A stretch of 64,000 nucleotides of DNA, from positions 144,342 to 208,341 of the forward strand of contig NZ_JAKNUW010000003.1 in assembly GCF_023155805.1 (NCBI RefSeq), given 5' to 3'. The stretch comes from Micrococcus lacusdianchii (lineage in GTDB: Bacteria; Actinomycetota; Actinomycetes; Actinomycetales; Micrococcaceae). Position numbers and translations under genes: made by a program. Positions 32,278 to 40,336 of the stretch are shown piece after piece. Below the pieces are notes generated by a model. It was not told where the DNA came from and searched no databases. It saw only the letters and a program-made list of their open reading frames with translations. Numbering within the stretch: the stretch's first letter is position 1; each line of letters starts with the position of its first letter.

Positions 32278-33687
32278 TCAGAAACCCGTCAGCGAGTGGA
32301 GGGGGCGCAGCGGGGCCAGGAGCGCATCGAGGCGGTCCGCCCCGCCGGGTGCCAGTTCCCGCACGACACCGGCCTCGGCCAGCACGGCGGCCCCGGCCCC
32401 GCGCTCGGCGCCGCCGAGCCACAGGGCGGAGAACCGGTCCACGCCCATCGCGGTCTCGGCGCCGAGGTCGGCTGCGGAGGCTGCGGGGCCGAGCCGCTCC
32501 GCACTTCCCCGGCCGTCCTCGACGGCCAGCCGCCACACGCCGTCGGCCGGTCCCAGCGGGTCGGACACGGCGACGACGGCCGTGCCGTCCGTCCGGTGGC
32601 CACGGCCGGCCATGGCCGCGGGGACGTCCAGGACCCGCAGGTACAGGTCGTCGCCGCCGCGGTCCGCGCGCACGCGGCGCTCGTCGACGAACATCGCCTC
32701 CACCCAGCCCGGCCCCGGGGCGCGCTCCCACGACAGGCGCTGCACGAGGTCCAGCCGGGCGAGGAACCGGAGCAGGCCGCGCCGCGCGTCGGCGGTGGCG
32801 GCGAGGAACGCCTCCACCGTCACGGTGATCGGCTCCGTCTCCCAGCCTGCGAACCGGTACAGCGCCACGCCCTGGACCTCACCGGCAGGGTCGCGGTGGA
32901 CGGCGGCGAACAGCCCCGATCCCTTCCCCTCGTTCCTGCTGAGGGAGCGGTCCTCCCAGCGCGGCAGGTAGGACGCGGTCCGCTGGACGGTGCCGGGGTG
33001 CAGCAGGCGCACGCGCTGGTAGAGCCCGTCCACGAGGGAGCCGATGGCCCTCGGATCGGCAGGCACGACCGTGCCCTCGGTCTCCGGGCCGGTGAGCTCG
33101 GGCGCGTGCCGCACATCCACGTGCACGCGGCGCCAGCGGGTAGCCGCGCCGAAGCCGAAGCGGCCGTAGATGGCGGCCTCGGAGGCGGTGAGAGCGGCGA
33201 CGGCGAGCCCCGCCCGTGCGGCGTCGGCGAGGGAGCGCAGCATCATGGCGCGCAGGATCCCCCGGCGCCGGTGCCCCGGGGAGACTGTGACGTCGCTGAT
33301 GAGCCATGCGTCCACGGTCCGGCCCGGCCACGTGGTGAGGGGCTGGACGAAGTCCTCGAACGTGCCCACCGGGGCCGTGGCGGCCGGGGCGGCGTCGCGC
33401 TCCCACACGCCCAGCCGTCGGCGGCCGTCCGCCGCGTGCCCAGCGAGGACCTGCCGGAGGTGCTCCCCCGTGGGCACCTGCTCGTAGAAGCCGCGCTCGA
33501 CGGCGCCAAGGAACAGCGCCGCCGCCGGGTCGTCGGTCTCGAGGACGCCGAGGTCCCGCAGCGCCAGCCCGTCCTCGGCGAGCCGGCGCTCCATCCGGTC
33601 GGCGTGGGCGCGCACGGCGTCCGACGGGCGGGCGGGGGCGGGGGCGGCGACACCGGAGGCCTGCCCGCCCTCAGTGCGCCGCGGCAT
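32278..33687 (-). CDS. Eis-type GNAT N-acetyltransferase
   Basis: 469 residues. The acetyl-CoA site VSPGHRRRGILRAMM near 135, preceded by SDVTV, is the Eis/GNAT signature; a second degenerate GNAT fold and a sterol-carrier-like C-terminal domain follow, and the protein ends in Phe, whose carboxylate is catalytic in Eis. Mycobacterial Eis acetylates aminoglycosides and proteins; the substrate here is unknown. ATG 33687 overlaps the polA 3' end by 17 nt and has GGGGAG 9 nt upstream. Confidence 0.88.
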   Translation of the reverse strand: MPRRTEGGQASGVAAPAPARPSDAVRAHADRMERRLAEDGLALRDLGVLETDDPAAALFLGAVERGFYEQVPTGEHLRQVLAGHAADGRRRLGVWERDAAPAATAPVGTFEDFVQPLTTWPGRTVDAWLISDVTVSPGHRRRGILRAMMLRSLADAARAGLAVAALTASEAAIYGRFGFGAATRWRRVHVDVRHAPELTGPETEGTVVPADPRAIGSLVDGLYQRVRLLHPGTVQRTASYLPRWEDRSLSRNEGKGSGLFAAVHRDPAGEVQGVALYRFAGWETEPITVTVEAFLAATADARRGLLRFLARLDLVQRLSWERAPGPGWVEAMFVDERRVRADRGGDDLYLRVLDVPAAMAGRGHRTDGTAVVAVSDPLGPADGVWRLAVEDGRGSAERLGPAASAADLGAETAMGVDRFSALWLGGAERGAGAAVLAEAGVVRELAPGGADRLDALLAPLRPLHSLTGF

Positions 33688-36487
33688 GCCAGCTCTCCCC
33701 TCGTCCCACGTGCACGTCCAGGGGGACGGACAGGTCCGCGGCCCGCCCCATGCGCTCCTTCAGCAGGTCCGTCGCCGTCTCCAGCTCGGTGGCCGGGACC
33801 TCGAGGATGAGCTCGTCGTGCACCTGCAGCAGCAGCCGGGATCGCAGGCCCTGCTCCTCGATGCCGGCCTGGACGTCGAGCATCGCACGCTTGATGATGT
33901 CCGCGGCGGAGCCCTGGATCGGCGCGTTGAGCGCGGCGCGCTCGGCCATGTCCCGCAGCTGCCGGTTGTCCGAGCTCAGGTCCGGCAGGTACCGGCGGCG
34001 GCCCTCGATGGTGGAGGTGAAGCCGTCCTGGCGGGCCTGGGCGACGATGTCGCGCAGGTAGTCGCGGACGCCGCCGAACCGGTCGAAGTAGCCCTTCATG
34101 AGGCCGCGGGCCTCGTCCACGCCGATCTTCAGCTGCTTGGACAGGCCGAAGGAGGAGAGCCCGTAGGCGAGGCCGTAGGACATGGCCTTGACCTTGGAGC
34201 GCTGCTCCGCGGTGACCTCCTCCGGCTCGACGCCGAACACCTGGGAGCCCACGAAGGAGTGCAGGTCCTCCCCCGACCGGAAGGCCTCGATCAGCCCCTC
34301 GTCCTCGGACAGGTGCGCCATGATGCGCATCTCGATCTGCGAGTAGTCGGCGGAGAGCAGGACGGCGTCCTCGCCGTCCACGGCGGAGGCCGTGAACGCC
34401 TCCCGGATGCGGCGGCCGGCCTCGGTGCGCACGGGAATGTTCTGCAGGTTGGGGTGCAGGGAGGACAGGCGCCCGGTGGCGGCCGCGGTCTGCGAGTACG
34501 TGGTGTGGATGCGCCCGTCCGGTGCCACGGTCTCGCGCAGGCCCTCGACGGTCTGGTTGAGCTTGGTGGCGTCGCGGTGCGCCATCAGATTCTCCAGGAA
34601 CGGGTGCTGCGTCTGCTCCAGCAGGTCCTGGAGGGAGTCCACGTCGGTCGAGTAGCCCGTCTTGGTCTTGCGGGTCCGGGGCATGTCGAGGTGCTCGAAG
34701 AGCACCTCCTGGAGCTGTTTGGGCGAGCCGAGGTTGACCTGCATGCCCCCGGTCTCCTCCGCCACGGATGCCCAGGCGGACTCCTTGGCGGCCTGGGCGC
34801 GCTCGGTGAAGTCCGCGTGGAGCCCGTCCAGGACGTCCCGGTCCACGGCGATGCCGGTCAGCTCCATGCGGGCGAGCAGCCGGGCGAGCGGGATCTCCAT
34901 CTCCTGGAGCAGCCGCTGCGCACCGCGGTCCAGGACCTGGGGGGTGAACTCCACGGAGAGCCGGCGCACGAGCCACGCTGCGCGGGCGGTGCGTGCGGCG
35001 CGGGCCGCGCGCGCGGCGGCCGCCTGGCCGCCGTCGAGGTCGAACGCGCCCTGGGCGTCCTGCTCGGCCGGGGCCTGCTCGGGGGCCTCGAGCGGGATGC
35101 CCAGGTGCGCCTGGGCGAGGGCGGCGAGGTCGACGTCGCGCCGGTCGGGCTGGATCAGGTACGCGGACAGCGCGACGTCGTCCACCACGCCCTCGAGGGC
35201 GGCCTCCGGGCCCAGCGCGGTGGGCCGGGTGGGGGCGGCGAGGGCCTTGAGGACCCGCTTGAGGTCGTGCACGGCCTTGTCCGTGCCGGCGTCGGCGAGG
35301 ACCCCGCGCACGGCGGTCACCAGCTCCTCATCCGGGTCGGCGACGTCGAGGTCCACGTACACGGCGGCGTCCTCGGCGGCGAGTGCCACCCCGACGGGCG
35401 TGCCGAAGGTGCCGGGCACGGGCACCTTGCGCTTGGGCAACAGGTCGGGGCCGTCGACGGCCACGTGCAGGCCCAGGAGGGCACCGGCGTGGGCGGCGAG
35501 GAAGTCGCGCAGCGGCGCCGCCGTCGTCGCGACGACCGGCTCGGGGGCGGCCTCCACCGCGGCGACGGGCGCGTCGGAGCCGAGCCGCTCCGCGAGCACC
35601 TCGAAGACGCGCTCGCGGATGCGGTTGAACTGGAGCGCGTCGAAGAGCTCCTCCACCGGCTCGCGCTCGGGCATGGTCAGCTCCATGGCCTCCAGGGCCA
35701 CGTCCAGCTCGAGGTCGCGCACGAGCGCGTTGAGGCGGCGGTTGCGGCGGACGTCGTCGAGGTGGGCGCGCAGGGCCTCGCCCTTCTTGCCCGTGATCTC
35801 GTCCGCGTGGGCGAGCACGCCGTCCAGGTCCCCGTACTTGTCCAGCCACTTGGCCGCGAACCCGGGTCCGACGCCGGGCACACCCGGCAGGTTGTCCGCC
35901 GACTCCCCCACGAGCGCGGCCAGCTCGGGGTACTGCGCCGGCCACACCCCGTACTTCGCCTTGACGGTCTCGGCCGTCATGGCGGGCACCTCCGAGACAC
36001 CACGCGTGGGGTACAGCACCGTGGTCGAGTCCGAGATCAGCTGGAAGGCGTCCCGGTCCCCCGAGACCACGCACACCTCCCACCCGGCGGCCTCCGCCTG
36101 CGCGGACAGGGTGGCGACGATGTCGTCAGCCTCGTACCCCTCCTTGGTCAGGGTCGGGATCCCGAGGGCGTCCATGACCTTCACCGTGAGCTCGATCTGC
36201 CCCGCGAACTCCTCGGGGGTCTCGGAGCGGCCGGCCTTGTACTCCGTGTACTCCGCGGAGCGGAACGTGGGTCCGGAGAGGTCGAACGCCACCGCCACGT
36301 GGGTGGGCGCCTGCTGGCGGATCATCGTCAGCAGCATGGACGTGAACCCGTACACAGCGTTGGTGTGCTGGCCGGTGTCCGTCGCGAAGTTCTCGGCCGG
36401 CAGCGCGTAGAACGCGCGGAAGGCCATCGAATGGCCGTCCAGCACAAGCAGGCGCGGTCGGGGCTCGGCGGTGCGGGTCTCCCCCAT
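33671..36487 (-). CDS. polA: DNA polymerase I
   Basis: 938 residues: 5' nuclease domain at about 15-300 (LLVLDGHSMAFRAFYALP; YEADDIVATLS), a central exonuclease-like region at 330-510, and the polymerase domain with DYSQIEMRIMAHLSEDEG near 710, the O-helix KVKAMSYGLAYGLSSFG and HDELILEVP near 885. In the middle region the DxE metal ligands of the proofreading site are absent (HVAVDG where E. coli has FDTE), so 3'-5' editing is probably lost, as in other actinobacteria. ATG 36487 has GAGGAG 9 nt upstream. Confidence 0.97.
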   Translation of the reverse strand: MGETRTAEPRPRLLVLDGHSMAFRAFYALPAENFATDTGQHTNAVYGFTSMLLTMIRQQAPTHVAVAFDLSGPTFRSAEYTEYKAGRSETPEEFAGQIELTVKVMDALGIPTLTKEGYEADDIVATLSAQAEAAGWEVCVVSGDRDAFQLISDSTTVLYPTRGVSEVPAMTAETVKAKYGVWPAQYPELAALVGESADNLPGVPGVGPGFAAKWLDKYGDLDGVLAHADEITGKKGEALRAHLDDVRRNRRLNALVRDLELDVALEAMELTMPEREPVEELFDALQFNRIRERVFEVLAERLGSDAPVAAVEAAPEPVVATTAAPLRDFLAAHAGALLGLHVAVDGPDLLPKRKVPVPGTFGTPVGVALAAEDAAVYVDLDVADPDEELVTAVRGVLADAGTDKAVHDLKRVLKALAAPTRPTALGPEAALEGVVDDVALSAYLIQPDRRDVDLAALAQAHLGIPLEAPEQAPAEQDAQGAFDLDGGQAAAARAARAARTARAAWLVRRLSVEFTPQVLDRGAQRLLQEMEIPLARLLARMELTGIAVDRDVLDGLHADFTERAQAAKESAWASVAEETGGMQVNLGSPKQLQEVLFEHLDMPRTRKTKTGYSTDVDSLQDLLEQTQHPFLENLMAHRDATKLNQTVEGLRETVAPDGRIHTTYSQTAAATGRLSSLHPNLQNIPVRTEAGRRIREAFTASAVDGEDAVLLSADYSQIEMRIMAHLSEDEGLIEAFRSGEDLHSFVGSQVFGVEPEEVTAEQRSKVKAMSYGLAYGLSSFGLSKQLKIGVDEARGLMKGYFDRFGGVRDYLRDIVAQARQDGFTSTIEGRRRYLPDLSSDNRQLRDMAERAALNAPIQGSAADIIKRAMLDVQAGIEEQGLRSRLLLQVHDELILEVPATELETATDLLKERMGRAADLSVPLDVHVGRGESWHAAAH

Positions 36488-36518
36488 GTGGTGTTGCTCC
36501 TCTCGACTCCGAGATGCC

Positions 36519-36524
36519 AGCCTA
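36519..36524 (-). promoter_or_regulatory. Probable -10 box of polA
   Basis: TAGGCT on the minus strand, giving a leader of about 25 nt that carries the GAGGAG ribosome site. It lies in the 43-nt gap to the divergent thioesterase. Confidence 0.5.
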
Positions 36525-36530
36525 CTGGGC

Positions 36531-37061
36531 ATGACCGCCACCCCTCAGCCGGACCCCTCTCCCGCCGACGTCCTCGGCCTCCTCGCCTTCCGCCCGGGTG
36601 TGACGCCGGAGATGACGGAGGAGGAGCGCGACGCCGTCGCCTCCGCCTCAGGCCTGACCGCGGACCTGCGCGAGGCCCTCGGCGGCGCCGGCGTCAGCCC
36701 GCTGGCCCTGAAGATGGGCATCCGCTTCCTGGAGCTGAGCGCGGAGCGTGCCGTCGCCACGATGCCGGTGGCCGGCAACGAGCAGCCCGTGGGCCTCCTG
36801 CACGGCGGCGCCCACCTGGTCCTCGCGGAGTCGCTGGGCTCGATGGCCGCGAAGCTCCACGCCGGGCCGGACCGCGGCGCCGTGGGGACGGAGATCGGGG
36901 CCACCCACCACCGGGCGATCCGCTCCGGGCTGGTCACCGGGACAGCCACCGCAATCCACCTCGGCCGGACGCTGACCACCCACGAGATCGTCATGACGGA
37001 CGAGCAGGGCCGGCGGCTGTCCACCGTGCGCATGACGAACATGCTCCTCGACGCGCGCTGA
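36531..37061 (+). CDS. Hotdog-fold thioesterase, PaaI family
   Basis: 176 residues. The catalytic hotdog segment QPVGLLHGGAHLVLAESLGS is near 85, with the acidic residue in AESLG and GTEIGATHHRAIRSG after it, as in PaaI/acyl-CoA thioesterases that hydrolyse aryl- or acyl-CoA. The first 55 residues are extra. ATG 36531 is chosen because the upstream open frame overlaps the polA start. In some bacteria such genes serve menaquinone synthesis (DHNA-CoA hydrolysis); nothing here decides it. Confidence 0.88.
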   Translation: MTATPQPDPSPADVLGLLAFRPGVTPEMTEEERDAVASASGLTADLREALGGAGVSPLALKMGIRFLELSAERAVATMPVAGNEQPVGLLHGGAHLVLAESLGSMAAKLHAGPDRGAVGTEIGATHHRAIRSGLVTGTATAIHLGRTLTTHEIVMTDEQGRRLSTVRMTNMLLDAR

Positions 37062-37092
37062 GGGCCGCCGCCCGGACTGGTCGCCCCGCGCC

Positions 37093-37470
37093 TCAGTCCA
37101 TGTCGGGCAGCCGCGGCGCCGGGCGGCCGCCCTCGCGGCCGGGGGTGTCCTCGGCGAGCTCGTCGTAGTGGCCCGGGCTCATGGGCACCCCGGTGAGATA
37201 GGCCGAGCGGCCCAGGGCCATCGTGGCGACGGACGCCGACCCGAGCTGCAGCACCACGATGAGGGCGACCTTCACGAGCGCGGACACGCTCGGGGCCAGC
37301 AGCAGGGCGCCCACCACGATCAGGATCATCCCGACGCCGCCGGCCGTGCCGACGGCGGAGATGCGGGTGTAGGGGTCGGGGAACCGGACCAGGCCCAGGC
37401 CGGCGGTGACGAACACCAGGGCGCCGATCACCACGAGCACGGAGCCGACCACGGTCAGGATGACGTCCAC
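37093..37470 (-). CDS. mnhG: Mrp Na+/H+ antiporter subunit G
   Basis: 125 residues, three transmembrane helices, with GLVRFPDPYTRISAVGTAGG typical of MnhG/MrpG; the last 30 residues are a hydrophilic tail. GTG 37470. Last gene of the Mrp operon, 13 nt after mnhF. Confidence 0.93.
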   Translation of the reverse strand: MDVILTVVGSVLVVIGALVFVTAGLGLVRFPDPYTRISAVGTAGGVGMILIVVGALLLAPSVSALVKVALIVVLQLGSASVATMALGRSAYLTGVPMSPGHYDELAEDTPGREGGRPAPRLPDMD

Positions 37471-37483
37471 GGGTGCGACCTCC

Positions 37484-37768
37484 TCAACGCTTGCCGCGCG
37501 TCAGCGCGCGGGCCAGGGACATGCCGGACAGGAAGGCGACGATGGACGCGATGAGCACCAGGTCGAACGTCCACGGGTTGTTCGTCCGGACGCCGAAGAG
37601 CACGAGCATCCCGAGCACGCTGAACGTGAGCAGGTCGCCCGAGACCGCGCGGTCTGCGTCCAGCGGTCCCACCACGATCCGGTAGGCGGACACGAGCGCC
37701 GCCACCGTCAGCAGCCCGATGGCCAGGTCGATCCCCACGTGGGACCAGTCGTAGGCGAACGGCATCAC
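37484..37768 (-). CDS. mnhF: Mrp Na+/H+ antiporter subunit F
   Basis: 94 residues, three helices, with YRIVVGPLDADRAVSGDLLT, the MnhF signature containing the conserved GP-x-DR. GTG 37768 overlaps the mnhE stop (GTGA); the next codon, ATG 37765, is an alternative. Confidence 0.94.
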   Translation of the reverse strand: MMPFAYDWSHVGIDLAIGLLTVAALVSAYRIVVGPLDADRAVSGDLLTFSVLGMLVLFGVRTNNPWTFDLVLIASIVAFLSGMSLARALTRGKR

Positions 37769-38241
37769 GCCACCCCCGTCTTCCGCATCGCGTGGAGCAT
37801 GCGCCGCTCCATGTCGTGGATCTCCGCACGCAGGGCGTCCGCGTCGTCGGCGTACAGGCCGTGGACGTAGAGCAGACGGCGGGCGTCCGGGTCGCCGTCC
37901 TCGTCACCCACGGCCCCGGCACGCCGGGTGCCCAGCGTCAGCGTGCCGGGCGTCAGGGTGATCAGCGCCGAGAGCAGGGTGACCTCGGCGTCCGTGCGGC
38001 AGTTGCTGCGCACGCGGGCGATGCCCGAGCGCGCCTGGTCGCCGGGGGTCACGAGGTCCTTGATGACGGCCTCGGACGAGGTCACCAGGGCCCACGCGTA
38101 CCAGCACCAGAACACGAGCCACCGCCAAGGCCAGGACACGGCGGAGGCCGTGCCGGGCGCCAGGTCGACGGTCCCGTCGGCGGGGGCGGCGGTGTGCATG
38201 GGGGCGTCTCCTTCCGGAGGCTGCGGGAGTGCGGTGCTCAT
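37765..38241 (-). CDS. mnhE: Mrp Na+/H+ antiporter subunit E
   Basis: 158 residues. A hydrophilic lead is followed by two hydrophobic segments and the MnhE block TLLSALITLTPGTLTLG; HGLYADDADALRAEIHDMERR forms the C-terminal end. ATG 38241 overlaps the mnhD stop by 4 nt. It lacks one of the N-terminal helices of longer MnhE proteins. Confidence 0.9.
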   Translation of the reverse strand: MSTALPQPPEGDAPMHTAAPADGTVDLAPGTASAVSWPWRWLVFWCWYAWALVTSSEAVIKDLVTPGDQARSGIARVRSNCRTDAEVTLLSALITLTPGTLTLGTRRAGAVGDEDGDPDARRLLYVHGLYADDADALRAEIHDMERRMLHAMRKTGVA

Positions 38242-39908
38242 GGGTTGAGCACCGCCTCGATGTACCTGCTGGGGTCCATCAGGCCCTGCGCCGCGAGGTC
38301 GGTGACGGTCCACAGGGCCTGACCGCCGAGCCCGAGGGCGAGGGTGGCCATAGCTAGGACGACGGCGGGGGCGGCCAGCCGGCCTGGAATGCGGGAGCGC
38401 GTGACGTCCTCGTCCGGATCCACGGTCACCGGCAGCACGCCCGTGGGCGGATCGAGGGTCTCCTGCGAGGCCCACGACTCGGTGCGCTCGTGGTCGGTGC
38501 TCGAGCCGCGGCCGGAGGGCGACGGCACGGAGCCCGCCCGGCCCACGATGGGCATGGCCGCGGTGGCCAGGCGCTCGCGGTGCCCGTGTGGGGCCGTCGG
38601 AGCGCCCCAGAACCAGGCGTCCCACACCCGCAGCAGAGCCCACAGGCTCACCAGGGAGGCGCCCAGCACCAGCGCAGCGGTGACACCGCGGCCGGCGTCC
38701 AGGCCGGCGCTGACGAGCATGAGCTTGCCCACGAACCCGGAGAAGGGCGGGATGCCGACCAGGGAGAGCAGGCCCACGAAGAAGGCGACGGCGATCAGCG
38801 GCTCGCGCCGGGCCAGGCCCTGCAGGTCCGCGAGACGGCCGGTGCCGTAGCGCACCTCGATCGCGCCGGCGGCCATCAGGAGGCAGCCCATCGCCACCAT
38901 GTGGTGCACGAGGTAGAACAGGCCCGCCGCGAGACCCAGGCGCGTGGAGAGCCCGAGTCCGACGAGGATGCCGCCGATGCCGCTCACCATCTGCCACGAC
39001 AACACGGCGCGCACACCGTGCTCACCGACCGAGGCGAGCGCACCCACCACGAGGGTGGCGAGGGACAGGACCAGGATGAGCGGCAGCAGACGCGCATCGC
39101 CGTCGTACATCACGGAGTAGATCCGGTAGAGCCCGTACACGGCGACCTTGGTATGCAGGGCGGCGAAGAGTGCCGTCACCGCCGGGGAGGTGGAGGAGTA
39201 CGCCCAGGCCAGCCAGCCGTGCAGCGGGACCACCGAGGCCTTGATGGACAGCGCGAACAGCACCATGCCCGCGGCGACGGCGATGCGCGGGTCCGCCGCG
39301 GCGGACCCGGCGAGCACCGCGAGGTTCACCGAGCCGGTCAGCCCGTAGACGAAGCCGACGCCGACCAGGAGGATCGTGGAGGTCAGCAGGTTGAGCGTGA
39401 CGTACAGCCGCGCCCCGTCCACCCGGCGCAGGGGCTCACGGCGGTTGGCGGAGAGGACGTAGAGGCCGTAGCTGGGCACCAGCATGACCTCGATGAACAC
39501 GAACAGGTTGAACAGGTCCGCCGTCAGCAGGGCGCCGTTGACGCCGCCGATGAGGATCAGGAGCAGCGGGGCGAAGAACTGGGAGTTCGCGACGCGGGAG
39601 CCGTAGGCGAACGCCGCGCCCACGATCGTGAGGGCGCTCGTGAGCACGAGCATCAGGGCGGACAGCATGTCCGCCGCGAAGCCGATGCCGATGCCCCCAG
39701 GCCAGCCGCCCAGCGAGGTGGCGAGCACGGACCCGTCGAGGGCGCGGACGCCCAGGGCCAGCCCGCCGGCGGTGACGAGTCCGAGCACCGTGAACAGGAC
39801 GGCCCGGTGGATGCGGGGGCGCTCCCCCGCCAGCACGAGCAGACCGGCGGACAGCAGCGGGACGGCGGCGAAGAGGGGCAGCAGCTGGCTCAGGGGGACG
39901 GCGCTCAT
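38238..39908 (-). CDS. mnhD: Mrp Na+/H+ antiporter subunit D
   Basis: 556 residues, about 14 helices, homologous to proton-pumping NADH dehydrogenase subunits N/M. Key features are LFVFIEVMLVPSYGL (glutamate of helix 5) near 132, KASVVPLHGWLAWAYSSTSP near 213, and SLVGIPPFSGFVGK near 375. Between the last two helices lies an unusual hydrophilic stretch of about 75 residues (around 440-515). Essential for ion exchange together with MnhA. It overlaps mnhC and mnhE by 4 nt each. Confidence 0.95.
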   Translation of the reverse strand: MSAVPLSQLLPLFAAVPLLSAGLLVLAGERPRIHRAVLFTVLGLVTAGGLALGVRALDGSVLATSLGGWPGGIGIGFAADMLSALMLVLTSALTIVGAAFAYGSRVANSQFFAPLLLILIGGVNGALLTADLFNLFVFIEVMLVPSYGLYVLSANRREPLRRVDGARLYVTLNLLTSTILLVGVGFVYGLTGSVNLAVLAGSAAADPRIAVAAGMVLFALSIKASVVPLHGWLAWAYSSTSPAVTALFAALHTKVAVYGLYRIYSVMYDGDARLLPLILVLSLATLVVGALASVGEHGVRAVLSWQMVSGIGGILVGLGLSTRLGLAAGLFYLVHHMVAMGCLLMAAGAIEVRYGTGRLADLQGLARREPLIAVAFFVGLLSLVGIPPFSGFVGKLMLVSAGLDAGRGVTAALVLGASLVSLWALLRVWDAWFWGAPTAPHGHRERLATAAMPIVGRAGSVPSPSGRGSSTDHERTESWASQETLDPPTGVLPVTVDPDEDVTRSRIPGRLAAPAVVLAMATLALGLGGQALWTVTDLAAQGLMDPSRYIEAVLNP

Positions 39909-40336
39909 CGACGCACCCCCGGGCCCTGGTCGGCGTAGTGCTGCGCGATCCGGCCGGCCGCGGCGTGCCGCTCCTCGCGCGGGAAGCGCGCGTCGGCGGC
40001 GGCCTGCTCCAGGGAGTCGCGGGTCTCCCCCGGCGAGGCCACCGCGTCGTCCGCGCGCCCGGTGACGGCCAGCGCGAGCAGCAGCACGGTGATCGCGAAG
40101 GCGATCACGATGGCGGTCAGGACGAAGGCCTGCGGCAGGGCGTCGGCCTGCACCTCGACGTCCGAGGTCCCCGCGAAGGGCAGCCCGCGGCGGTCGGTGC
40201 CGCCCGCGGCGATGATGGCCAGGTTGGCGGCGTGGCCCAGCAGGACCATGCCGAGGATCACGCGCAGCAGCTCGCGCTTGGAGAACAGGTAGAACGCGCC
40301 GAAGGTCAGCATTCCCACCGTGAGGGCGACGGTCAT
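39905..40336 (-). CDS. mnhC: Mrp Na+/H+ antiporter subunit C
   Basis: 143 residues, three helices (NuoK-like), with FYLFSKRELLRVILGMVLLG and ADALPQAFVLTAIVIAFA. The C-terminal 45 residues are a charged soluble tail. ATG 40336 overlaps the mnhA stop (ATGA). Confidence 0.94.
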   Translation of the reverse strand: MTVALTVGMLTFGAFYLFSKRELLRVILGMVLLGHAANLAIIAAGGTDRRGLPFAGTSDVEVQADALPQAFVLTAIVIAFAITVLLLALAVTGRADDAVASPGETRDSLEQAAADARFPREERHAAAGRIAQHYADQGPGVRR

